Part shown: positions 1 to 5,350 of the stretch, in pieces
Numbering within the stretch: position 1 is the first letter of the stretch
How the letters are laid out: every line of letters begins with the position of its first letter
NCBI GenBank assembly: GCA_014377055.1
Contig: JACMQJ010000682.1
Coordinates: forward strand, 1 to 5,350
DNA: 5,350 nucleotides
Source: Candidatus Sericytochromatia bacterium
GTDB taxonomy: Bacteria > Cyanobacteriota > Sericytochromatia > UBA7694 > JACMQJ01
Direction: 5' to 3'
Program-made: the position numbers and the translations under genes
The notes under the pieces: generated by a model
Told to the model about the DNA's origin: nothing
The model's database searches: none
The model's input: only the letters and a program-made list of their open reading frames with translations

Positions 1-203
1 TAAAATTTAGGATGTATTTTGGTTGTAGTATACATCTCTAAATGATAAATCTATTTTTGATTTAACCAATAACCAAATGAGCTTGTATTATGTACAAGCT
101 TTTTTTTTGCTTTTTTGGGAAAATATTTATCTATGAATGACAATATATAGTAAAATAAAATTGGTATTAAAAATTTTGCTACATTCTTAATTTGATCAGC
201 AGT
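1..203. other. Intergenic region between converging transcripts
   Basis: No ORF of useful length is present on either strand; the longest ATG-led frame near the left edge is about nine codons. The window opens with TAA, which could be the stop of a gene to the left, but this cannot be tested here. A 7-bp inverted repeat (GATGTAT at 11-17, ATACATC at 30-36, 12-nt spacer) may form a weak hairpin in the 3' untranslated region, ahead of the strong terminator at 80-108. Bases 109-203 hold AT-rich spacer. I found no terminator there for the minus-strand gene that ends at 204. Confidence 0.6.
80..108 (+). terminator. Rho-independent terminator, rightward
   Basis: A perfect 8-bp stem (AGCTTGTA at 80-87 pairing with TACAAGCT at 93-100) closes a 5-nt loop (TTATG). 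It runs directly into eight T residues at 101-108, and a second T run follows at 112-117. The T tract lies only on the right side; the left flank has no long A run, so the signal works for plus-strand transcription. It should therefore end a gene that lies mostly or wholly left of the window. That gene would converge on the minus-strand glycosyltransferase at 204-1334. Confidence 0.85.
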
Positions 204-1334
204 TTAAACCACTTGTTCAAACTTATTAACTTGTTCAAAAATATATTCTCTTAATTCTTTTTGAAATCTTTCAGGTGAAAACCTCATTGCATTATTTCGA
301 CAATCTATGGGCAAAATATTTTTATCCAGTGATTCAAACTTATTTATTGCTTCAATAATACTATCTGTATTTTGCTGATAAAAAAATATCCCCGTTGGCT
401 TATCATTTTCCAAACCTATAATTGTTTCTAATGCTCCACCTTTTCCGTAAGCTATAACAGGTGTACCACATGCTTGAGCTTCGAGAGGCGCAATGCCAAA
501 ATCTTCTTCCGCTGCAAAAACAAATGCTTTTGCTCTTTGCATAAAATCTTTAATAACTTCAAATGACTGAAATCCCATAATAGTTATATTATTAGTTTTT
601 TTTGAATTTATTTTATCAAATTCGGTACCTTCACCTATAACAATCAGTTTTTTATCAGGCATTTTTTTAAAAGCTTCAACAATTAAATCAATTTTTTTGT
701 ATGCTACCATTCTGGAAACAGTTAAATAAAAATTTTCCTTTTTTTCACATAAAACAAAAGCTGATACATCAACAGGTGGATAAATAACTTTTGAATCTCT
801 ACCATAATATTTTTTTATACGCCTAGAAATAAATTTTGATATAGAGATAAAATTATCTACACCATTGGCTGTGCGGTAATCCCATAAACGAATGTAATGA
901 AGAATTATTCTAGCTAAAATACTTTTAAAGCCTTTGGTAAGATTTGACTCATTTAAATATTGATGTTGCAAATCCCAGGCATATCTTATTGGAGAATAAC
1001 ACATACAAATATGTAATTGATCAGGTCCTGTCAAAACACCTTTTGCGACAGCATGGCTACTAGAAATAATAAGATCATAACCAGATAAATCAAACTGTTC
1101 TACTGCAATTGGCATAATTGGTAAATAATTACGATATTTATTTTTTGCTTTTGGTAAATTCTGGATAAAAGAAGTTTTTACATTTTTATTTTTTATAAAT
1201 CCTCTTTGATCGTTAGGTAAAAAATCAATCAAACTAAATAGGTCTGCATCAGGATATACATTAATAATTTGCTCAAGAACACGCTCTGATCCTGCATAAT
1301 TTACTAACCACTCATGAATAATAGCTATTTTCAT
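204..1334 (-). CDS. GT4-family glycosyltransferase (mannosyltransferase-like)
   Basis: This 376-aa protein should transfer a sugar from a nucleotide-sugar donor to a growing glycan, retaining anomeric configuration, at the cytoplasmic side of the membrane. It shows the two-domain GT-B layout. The N-terminal acceptor domain starts MKIAIIHEWL with a glycine loop (YAGSE, 13-17), a start typical of WbaZ-like O-antigen/exopolysaccharide mannosyltransferases. The C-terminal donor domain begins near residue 200, with SR at 207-208 and KK at 213-214 as likely phosphate-binding residues and GEG at 234-236. The GT4 signature E-x7-E is present as E277 and E285, followed by ACGTPVIAYGKGG (288-300). There is no signal peptide or clear transmembrane segment. 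The length is normal for the family and the gene looks intact. The start is the only reasonable ATG; no strong ribosome binding site precedes it. It is transcribed away from the GH57 operon. Donor and acceptor cannot be read from sequence; mannose is a guess from resemblance. Confidence 0.88.
   Translation of the reverse strand: MKIAIIHEWLVNYAGSERVLEQIINVYPDADLFSLIDFLPNDQRGFIKNKNVKTSFIQNLPKAKNKYRNYLPIMPIAVEQFDLSGYDLIISSSHAVAKGVLTGPDQLHICMCYSPIRYAWDLQHQYLNESNLTKGFKSILARIILHYIRLWDYRTANGVDNFISISKFISRRIKKYYGRDSKVIYPPVDVSAFVLCEKKENFYLTVSRMVAYKKIDLIVEAFKKMPDKKLIVIGEGTEFDKINSKKTNNITIMGFQSFEVIKDFMQRAKAFVFAAEEDFGIAPLEAQACGTPVIAYGKGGALETIIGLENDKPTGIFFYQQNTDSIIEAINKFESLDKNILPIDCRNNAMRFSPERFQKELREYIFEQVNKFEQVV
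211..239 (-). repeat. Short tandem duplication at the 3' end of the GT4 gene
   Basis: The 11-bp string ACTTGTTCAAA (plus-strand reading) occurs at 211-221 and again at 229-239. The period is 18 bp, so the duplication is six codons and stays in frame. It makes the protein tail read FEQVNKFEQVV. It lies after the catalytic domains and probably has little effect; it may be a small slippage duplication that shifted the C-terminus. Confidence 0.55.
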
Positions 1335-1358
1335 TCTTTAATTTATATTTTTGATAAT

Positions 1359-1387
1359 TACATAACTTGTTTTTCATATTATCACAA
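1359..1387 (-). promoter_or_regulatory. Possible promoter of the GT4 gene
   Basis: On the minus strand TTGTGA (plus positions 1382-1387) lies 17 bp ahead of TATGTA (plus positions 1359-1364), about 25-30 nt before the GT4 start codon. The -35 matches the sigma70 consensus at four of six bases and the -10 at only three, so the call is weak. It would give a very short leader. Other AT-rich hexamers nearby could serve equally well. Confidence 0.22.
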
Positions 1388-1451
1388 TATTAAATATATT
1401 TATTTTTAAATAAATAAGATTTTTTGCTACGAATTACGCTTATAAAGACGA

Positions 1452-1544
1452 ATGAAGAAACAAATAAGAGAAAACATTAAAAAATTATTATTGCTCATTT
1501 GCCTTAATCTGTGGTTAGAATATTTTTATTTATCAAACGTTTAG
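1452..1544 (+). CDS. Doubtful 30-aa hydrophobic small ORF
   Basis: An ATG-led frame encodes 30 residues ending in TAG. The peptide starts with a lysine/arginine-rich stretch (MKKQIRENIKK, 1-11) followed by a mostly hydrophobic segment (LLLLICLNLWLEYFYL, 12-27). That layout resembles a small membrane peptide. No convincing ribosome binding site precedes the ATG; only AAAGACGA is visible. No well-spaced promoter is seen either, and an AT-rich spacer easily yields such Leu/Ile/Phe-rich frames by chance. I do not recognise the peptide. It is listed so it can be tested by conservation. Confidence 0.15.
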   Translation: MKKQIRENIKKLLLLICLNLWLEYFYLSNV

Positions 1545-1581
1545 AGCATAAAAACTAAAAGGTAATAAATTTAAAATAATA

Positions 1582-1682
1582 AATAATCTATTTTTTTGCC
1601 TGATCTCTAACTATAATTTATAATATTAAAAATATAATTAAAATCTAATAAACATTAGATCAGAGAGTAAAAATAGATAATT
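1582..1682. repeat. Long imperfect inverted repeat around the operon promoter
   Basis: Two segments of each arm pair perfectly: ATCTATTTTT (1586-1595) with AAAAATAGAT (1669-1678), and CTGATCT (1600-1606) with AGATCAG (1657-1663). They are separated by a small internal mismatch (4-5 nt). The flanks AATA/AATT continue the match with one mismatch. The centre is about 50 nt of nearly pure A/T. The left arm overlaps the candidate -35 box and the spacer of the promoter, and the right arm ends at the start codon of the 68-aa ORF. It could be a pair of operator sites, or a cruciform or RNA hairpin if transcription starts further upstream. The A/T-only part may be chance; the GATC-containing part is the more specific half. 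Confidence 0.45.
1596..1624 (+). promoter_or_regulatory. Candidate sigma70-type promoter of the rightward operon
   Basis: TTGCCT (1596-1601, four of six matches to TTGACA) is followed after exactly 17 bp by a perfect TATAAT (1619-1624). Transcription would begin near 1631, leaving a leader of about 50 nt before the 68-aa ORF. A second TATAAT at 1612-1617 has no suitably placed -35. This is the best promoter in the divergent region, and it lies inside the inverted repeat at 1582-1682, which suggests regulation at this point. Confidence 0.55.
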
Positions 1683-1889
1683 ATGTTATCAAAAGATATA
1701 AAAGATAAGTTTTTAAATACATACTTTAAAGAAGATGATAAAGTTTATGTAACTGAGATATATGATAAGTGGAGGCAAAAACCACCTCAACTACTAAAAC
1801 TTAGTTATACCAAAGATGAAGCTGTAGAAAATCATAATAGAATACTCAAAGAATTAGAATCAAAGATCAGAATAAAGCCTGAAAGATAA
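1683..1889 (+). CDS. Hypothetical 68-aa charged protein
   Basis: I do not recognise this protein. It is small, soluble-looking and rich in Lys, Asp and Glu, with no cysteines, no signal peptide and no membrane segment. An aromatic-containing N-terminal half (residues 1-31, including VYVTEIYDKW at 22-31) is followed by KPPQ (33-36). A likely helix then runs from about residue 43 to 63 (TKDEAVENHNRILKELESKI), ending in a basic tail. It follows a good candidate promoter by about 60 nt, but only a distant GAGAG (1663-1667) is seen as a possible ribosome binding site. The codon usage is like its neighbours, and it lies 55 nt upstream of the ferredoxin gene in the same direction, so it may be the first gene of the operon. 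Its lack of internal stops over 68 codons in very AT-rich DNA favours a real gene. A regulator or small adaptor is possible but unsupported. Confidence 0.6.
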   Translation: MLSKDIKDKFLNTYFKEDDKVYVTEIYDKWRQKPPQLLKLSYTKDEAVENHNRILKELESKIRIKPER

Positions 1890-1933
1890 AATTAGGGCTA
1901 TAATATTAATGAATTTAGCAACAACAATAAAAT

Positions 1934-1939
1934 AAGGGA
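1934..1939 (+). promoter_or_regulatory. Ribosome binding site of the ferredoxin gene
   Basis: AAGGGA ends 5 nt before the ATG at 1945. It is the only clear Shine-Dalgarno-like sequence ahead of a gene in this window and it fixes the ferredoxin start. The other genes begin after A/T-rich sequence or next to an upstream stop codon. Confidence 0.6.
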
Positions 1940-1944
1940 TAGTA

Positions 1945-2244
1945 ATGACAAAATTTGTAACTGTTGATTTCCAAAGATGTAAAGGTTGTGGGCTTTGTAT
2001 TGAGCATTGTCCTAATGACTTATTTAGACCAAGCTTTGAAAAAAATGAAAGAGGTTATAATGTTGTCCAAATTGTTGATGCTGAGTTTTGTATGGGTAAT
2101 GATTGCCTAGCATGTATAGAAACTTGTCCTGATAGTGCTTTAGTTAAACCAAATCAGTCACCTGACAAATTATCAAGTAAGTTTTATTGGCTAGGAAATA
2201 AATTATCGAAAAATATTCTTGATCGAAAACAAAATAAAAAATAA
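1945..2244 (+). CDS. 2[4Fe-4S] ferredoxin-type protein
   Basis: This 99-aa protein should carry electrons through two [4Fe-4S] clusters in the cytoplasm. The first motif is C12-x2-C15-x2-C18-x3-C22-P, and the second is C49-x4-C54-x2-C57-x3-C61-P. The second has four rather than two residues between its first two cysteines. The 26 residues between C22 and C49 make it longer than clostridial ferredoxin and closer to the delta subunits (KorD/VorD-like) of 2-oxoacid:ferredoxin oxidoreductases. However, no alpha, beta or gamma subunit gene is in the window. After residue 70 the protein has a lysine-rich tail (about 75-99) with no cysteines, perhaps a docking segment. A good ribosome binding site precedes the ATG. 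The stop lies 3 nt before the GH57 start, so the two are probably co-translated. A free ferredoxin is the safest call; its partner enzyme is unknown. Confidence 0.88.
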   Translation: MTKFVTVDFQRCKGCGLCIEHCPNDLFRPSFEKNERGYNVVQIVDAEFCMGNDCLACIETCPDSALVKPNQSPDKLSSKFYWLGNKLSKNILDRKQNKK

Positions 2245-2247
2245 TTA

Positions 2248-4419
2248 ATGAAAGAACTAAACGTTTCCTTTGTTTGGCACATGCACCAACCATTGTACAA
2301 AGATAATATCCATAATACTTACTTAATGCCATGGGTTCGTCTTCATGCTATTAAAGATTATCTTGATATGGCTGTTATACTAGAAGACTTTCCAAATATT
2401 AAGCAAACATTTAATTTTGTTCCTTCTTTAATTGAACAAATAGAAGATTATGCTTCCGAAAAAGCAAATGATCCTTATTTAAAATTATCTCAAATAACAG
2501 TTGATAAGCTTTCAAATAAACAAAAAATAAAAATTCTTAAGCTGTTTTTTGACCTAAATTGGGAAAGAATGATCTATAAATATCCAAGATATAATGATAT
2601 TTTACAAAAAAGAGAAAATCTTAGAAAAAAATATAATGATGATTATGATAACTTTGTTGATCAATTTTCTAATCAAGAAATATTAGATCTAATAGTTTGG
2701 TTTAACTTATCATGGTTTGATTATATTTGGCAAAAACAAGAAAAAGAATTAATTTATTTAATTGATAAAGGTCGTGATTTTACTGAACAGGATAGAGAGA
2801 TTGTTCTTAGCAAACAATTAGAAATAATCAGAAAAATTATACCTGAATACAAAAAACTTGTTCAAGAGGGTAAAGTTGAATTAACAACAACACCTTATTA
2901 TCATCCAATACTTCCTTTACTTTGCAATACAGATTCAGCAAAAGTTGCTAGACCTAATCTTAATCTACCTGAAAATAATTATAGTCATTGTGAAGATGCC
3001 AAAATACAAATAAAAAAAGCTATAGAAAAACATATATCATGCTTTGGTCAAGCACCAAAAGGTATGTGGCCATCAGAACAATCTGTAAGTCCTGCAATAT
3101 TACCTTACATACAAGAAAACGATATTAATTGGATTATTAGCGATGAAGGAATATTATTCAACTCAATTAATTATTATCCTCACCGTGATCGTGATCAAAT
3201 CTTTGAAGATCCAACAGTATTATATCAACCTTATCTTTTGGAAGAAGGAAATAGAAAAGTTACTATAATTTTTAGAGATATTAACATATCAGATGCAATT
3301 GGCTTTGTTTATTCTAAAATGCACCCTTATGATGCTGCCAAAGATTTGTATATTAAATTAAAAAAAATACAACAGAGATTACCAGACGATCAACCTTATC
3401 TTGTTACAATTGCCCTTGATGGTGAAAATTGTTGGGAACATTATTTAAATGATGGATATGATTTTTTATATCTATTTTATGAAATGGTTGAAAATGATGA
3501 TTCGATCAATATGACAACGGTTAGTAATTATTTGGAAAAAAATCCCCCTAGAAGAGTTATAAATAAATTGTTTTCTGGTTCATGGATCAGATCAGATTTT
3601 ACAACTTGGATCGGTGAGCCTACCAAAAACAAGGCTTGGGATTGCTTGTATCAAGCTAGAAAAGAGTTAGTAGATTTTCAAGCTAAAAATCCAGAAAATG
3701 AAAACCTAAAGAAAGCATGGGAAGAAATATATATAGCTGAAGGTAGTGATTGGTTTTGGTGGTTTGGTGAAGGAAATTCAAGCAGTCATGATGATCTTTT
3801 TGATTGGCAATTTAGGCTTCACTTACAAAATGTCTATAATCTAATCAATATTTATGTTCCAGATATTTTAAAAAATGGTCTTTACGATACAGGAAAAAGT
3901 AATTATCTACCTGATAGTTTTATCGAAAAGGGTTGGCTTGATGGCAAAATATATAATTTTGGTACTCACTCAGGTACTATGCACCAATCAGGAAAATTCT
4001 TTGGCAAAATATATTATGGTCATGATAAAAGTAATTTTAAAATAAAATTGGATCATTCTTTAATATATGAATACTCAGAAAAAGATTATATAGAAATATT
4101 TATCAAAACAAAAGATGAAGGTCAGACTGAATCAATCAATGATCATGTTGATGAAAACTTTAAACCTAATTTTAAAGTAGTACCTAAAAATATTAATTTA
4201 CCAGAATTAGATTATGAAATTAAACATTGTATTTTTAGATTTACTCATCATAAACTAAAAAAAGTAAGTATCAATAATGAATTTATGGAATTTGATATAC
4301 CTTTAAAAGAGCTTAATATAAAAAAGGGTGAAACAGTTTCATTTATTATAATTGCCTATAAGAATAATCGAATTGAAGAGTTGATACCAGAGCCTATCGA
4401 ATACTTAATTAATTCATGA
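2248..4419 (+). CDS. GH57 alpha-glucan hydrolase, amylopullulanase-type
   Basis: This 723-aa enzyme should cleave (or transfer) alpha-glucosidic bonds in a glycogen- or starch-like polymer with a retaining mechanism. The GH57 motifs appear in order. HMHQP is at 11-15; GMWPSE at 272-277; and WIISDEG at 295-301, where E300 is the expected nucleophile. LDGENCWEHY is at 390-399, with D391 as the expected acid/base. The aromatic AEGSDWFWWFGEGNSS is at 498-513. Spacing of E300 and D391 matches characterised amylopullulanases (E291/D394 in Thermococcus hydrothermalis). The catalytic barrel and helical part cover about 1-540; residues from about 560 look like a beta-rich C-terminal domain. There is no signal peptide, so it is probably cytoplasmic. 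It starts 3 nt after the ferredoxin stop without its own clear ribosome binding site, and its stop overlaps the next start (ATGA). No residue expected for activity is missing. Hydrolase, pullulanase or transferase activity cannot be told apart from sequence. Confidence 0.92.
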   Translation: MKELNVSFVWHMHQPLYKDNIHNTYLMPWVRLHAIKDYLDMAVILEDFPNIKQTFNFVPSLIEQIEDYASEKANDPYLKLSQITVDKLSNKQKIKILKLFFDLNWERMIYKYPRYNDILQKRENLRKKYNDDYDNFVDQFSNQEILDLIVWFNLSWFDYIWQKQEKELIYLIDKGRDFTEQDREIVLSKQLEIIRKIIPEYKKLVQEGKVELTTTPYYHPILPLLCNTDSAKVARPNLNLPENNYSHCEDAKIQIKKAIEKHISCFGQAPKGMWPSEQSVSPAILPYIQENDINWIISDEGILFNSINYYPHRDRDQIFEDPTVLYQPYLLEEGNRKVTIIFRDINISDAIGFVYSKMHPYDAAKDLYIKLKKIQQRLPDDQPYLVTIALDGENCWEHYLNDGYDFLYLFYEMVENDDSINMTTVSNYLEKNPPRRVINKLFSGSWIRSDFTTWIGEPTKNKAWDCLYQARKELVDFQAKNPENENLKKAWEEIYIAEGSDWFWWFGEGNSSSHDDLFDWQFRLHLQNVYNLINIYVPDILKNGLYDTGKSNYLPDSFIEKGWLDGKIYNFGTHSGTMHQSGKFFGKIYYGHDKSNFKIKLDHSLIYEYSEKDYIEIFIKTKDEGQTESINDHVDENFKPNFKVVPKNINLPELDYEIKHCIFRFTHHKLKKVSINNEFMEFDIPLKELNIKKGETVSFIIIAYKNNRIEELIPEPIEYLINS

Positions 4420-5350
4420 AAATTACAATAGTTTCATCAGGCTCAAGAGGTGATATACAGCCATATATAGCACTCGGTATAGGTTTACAAAAGTCTGGTC
4501 ATGATGTAACTATTGCAACACATGGTAATTTTAAAGATTTTGTCGAAGAAAATGGTTTAAAAATACTAGAAATGGTCGGCAATCCAAAAGAAATTTTGGA
4601 TTCTGAGCAAGGAAAAACAATGCTTGAATCTGGCAGTAATCCTTTTAAATCCATGCCAATGCTAATTGATCTTTTTAAAACACATTTAGGAAAGTTTTTT
4701 GATGGCTTAATAGAAAAGCTTGAAGGAACAGAAGCTATTATTTTTACGACCACAACTTTCCAATCTTATTATATTGCCAAAAAGCTAGGTATACCGTCTA
4801 TTGCAGCATATTTATTACCATTTAGTAATACATCCGATTTTCCAAATATTTTTGTTCCTAATCCTCACAAGTTAGGTTTTATATACAATAAAATGACTCA
4901 TTTGATGATGGAACAATTATTATGGCAACCTTTTAGAAAAATAACTAATGAATGGCTCACTAAAGAATTAAAGCTTGAGCCGATTCCATTCCTGGGTAAT
5001 CTAGGTGGACGGAATACAGACTTATTTCCTATAGTATATGGTTTTAGCCCATCTGTTATCCCCAAGCCAAAAGATTGGAATGATTCTGTTCATATAACAG
5101 GTTATTGGTTTTTGGATAAAGCAGAAGAATATATTCCTGAGCCAAAGTTAAAAGATTTTATAGAATCAGATAAAGCCCCAATTTATATTGGATTTGGAAG
5201 TATGACTAATCGTCATCCTGAACAGGTCGCCTCAATGGTCATTGAAGCATTAAACAAAACAGGTCAAAGAGGTATCTTGTTATCTGGTTGGGGAGGTATG
5301 AGTAATGATGATTTACCTGATAATATTTTGATGGTTGATTCTGTACCTCA
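4416..5350 (+). CDS. GT1 sterol/lipid-type UDP-glucosyltransferase, 3' part missing
   Basis: The window holds the first 311 codons; the frame is open to the right edge, so the gene is cut by the window and not broken. It should transfer a sugar, usually glucose, from a UDP-sugar to a lipid, sterol or other hydrophobic acceptor. The N-terminal GT28-like domain starts MKITIVSSGSRGDIQPYIAL, the GSRGD-QPY signature typical of sterol 3-beta-glucosyltransferases and related macrolide/lipid transferases. The linker and start of the donor domain are seen at ITGYWF (227-232) and PIYIGFGSM (255-263), followed by ILLSGWGG (287-294). The HHGGAGTT-type UDP-binding motif should lie just beyond the edge; the family is usually about 400-430 residues. 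No signal peptide is visible. The ATG overlaps the GH57 stop in ATGA, which indicates translational coupling. Its acceptor is unknown; many bacteria with such genes lack sterols. Confidence 0.88.
   Translation, partial: MKITIVSSGSRGDIQPYIALGIGLQKSGHDVTIATHGNFKDFVEENGLKILEMVGNPKEILDSEQGKTMLESGSNPFKSMPMLIDLFKTHLGKFFDGLIEKLEGTEAIIFTTTTFQSYYIAKKLGIPSIAAYLLPFSNTSDFPNIFVPNPHKLGFIYNKMTHLMMEQLLWQPFRKITNEWLTKELKLEPIPFLGNLGGRNTDLFPIVYGFSPSVIPKPKDWNDSVHITGYWFLDKAEEYIPEPKLKDFIESDKAPIYIGFGSMTNRHPEQVASMVIEALNKTGQRGILLSGWGGMSNDDLPDNILMVDSVP

Larger units (their letters stand above)
1335..1682. other. Divergent intergenic region (348 bp)
   Basis: This stretch separates the minus-strand GT4 gene from the rightward operon and should hold promoters for both. 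It contains a good plus-strand promoter candidate (1596-1624), a weak minus-strand candidate (1359-1387), a long imperfect inverted repeat (1582-1682), an A/T-only palindrome (1398-1415) and a 30-codon ATG-led frame at 1452-1544. I see no tRNA, no recognisable riboswitch and no mobile-element ends. The high AT content makes chance promoter-like and palindromic matches common. Confidence 0.6.

Noticed and set aside
1..3. TAA at the first bases as the stop codon of an upstream gene
   Set aside because: The reading frame left of the window cannot be seen, so this is only a possibility.
11..36. 7-bp inverted repeat near the left edge as part of a structured RNA or riboswitch
   Set aside because: The stem is short with a 12-nt loop and no conserved riboswitch sequence is visible; it is probably just 3' untranslated sequence or chance.
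1398..1425. A/T-only palindrome followed by a short T run, resembling a rightward terminator
   Set aside because: The stem has no G or C, would need some pairs opened to form a loop, and no rightward gene ends before it.
1899..1904. TATAAT between the 68-aa ORF and the ferredoxin gene as an internal promoter
   Set aside because: No -35-like hexamer lies 15-19 bp upstream and no TG extension is present; such hexamers are frequent in DNA this AT-rich.
1945..2244. Naming the ferredoxin korD
   Set aside because: The motif spacing is suggestive, but the second motif differs from the usual delta-subunit form and no other oxidoreductase subunit gene is present.
2144..2332. 62-codon minus-strand ORF across the ferredoxin/GH57 junction
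   Set aside because: It overlaps the ends of two well-supported plus-strand genes, resembles no protein and has the composition of an antisense shadow.
4499..4753. 84-codon minus-strand ORF
   Set aside because: It lies wholly inside the GT1 glucosyltransferase frame, whose family motifs are clear, and is a shadow frame rich in Ser and Pro.

Overview
The window is very AT-rich, tightly coded bacterial DNA. Genes end in TAA or TGA and tryptophan is read from TGG, so the standard bacterial code applies. Gene starts, short gaps, an ATGA stop/start overlap, a sigma70-like promoter and a T-tailed intrinsic terminator all point to a bacterium. A 2[4Fe-4S] ferredoxin and a GH57 glycosidase fit an anaerobic or fermentative lifestyle, but neither proves it. 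I cannot name the taxon from the sequence alone; no rRNA or housekeeping marker is present.

Layout: Bases 1-203 hold no gene I can support. They contain a clear rightward intrinsic terminator (about 80-108), which should end a gene lying left of the window. Bases 204-1334 on the minus strand encode a GT4-family glycosyltransferase that resembles O-antigen/exopolysaccharide mannosyltransferases. Bases 1335-1682 form a divergent intergenic region. It carries a good candidate promoter for the rightward genes (-35 at 1596-1601, -10 at 1619-1624, 17-bp spacer), a long imperfect inverted repeat around that promoter, and a doubtful 30-codon hydrophobic ORF.

From 1683 to the right edge four genes run in the same direction: an unrecognised 68-aa charged protein, a 99-aa ferredoxin with two four-cysteine motifs, a complete 723-aa GH57 alpha-glucanase/amylopullulanase-type enzyme with recognisable catalytic residues (E300, D391), and the first 311 codons of a GT1/GT28-type UDP-sugar glucosyltransferase resembling sterol/lipid glucosyltransferases. 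The last three are packed closely (3-nt gap, then an ATGA overlap), so co-transcription and translational coupling are likely.

How they may work together (inference): the GH57 enzyme has no signal peptide and probably acts on an internal alpha-glucan store. The two glycosyltransferases would build a surface glycan and a glycolipid or glycosylated metabolite. The ferredoxin is the odd member, because no oxidoreductase subunit that would use it is encoded in the window. I see no phage, transposon, CRISPR, tRNA or rRNA feature, and no convincing evidence of an entirely new system. The least explained items are the 68-aa protein, the ferredoxin-glycosidase pairing and the inverted repeat at the operon promoter.
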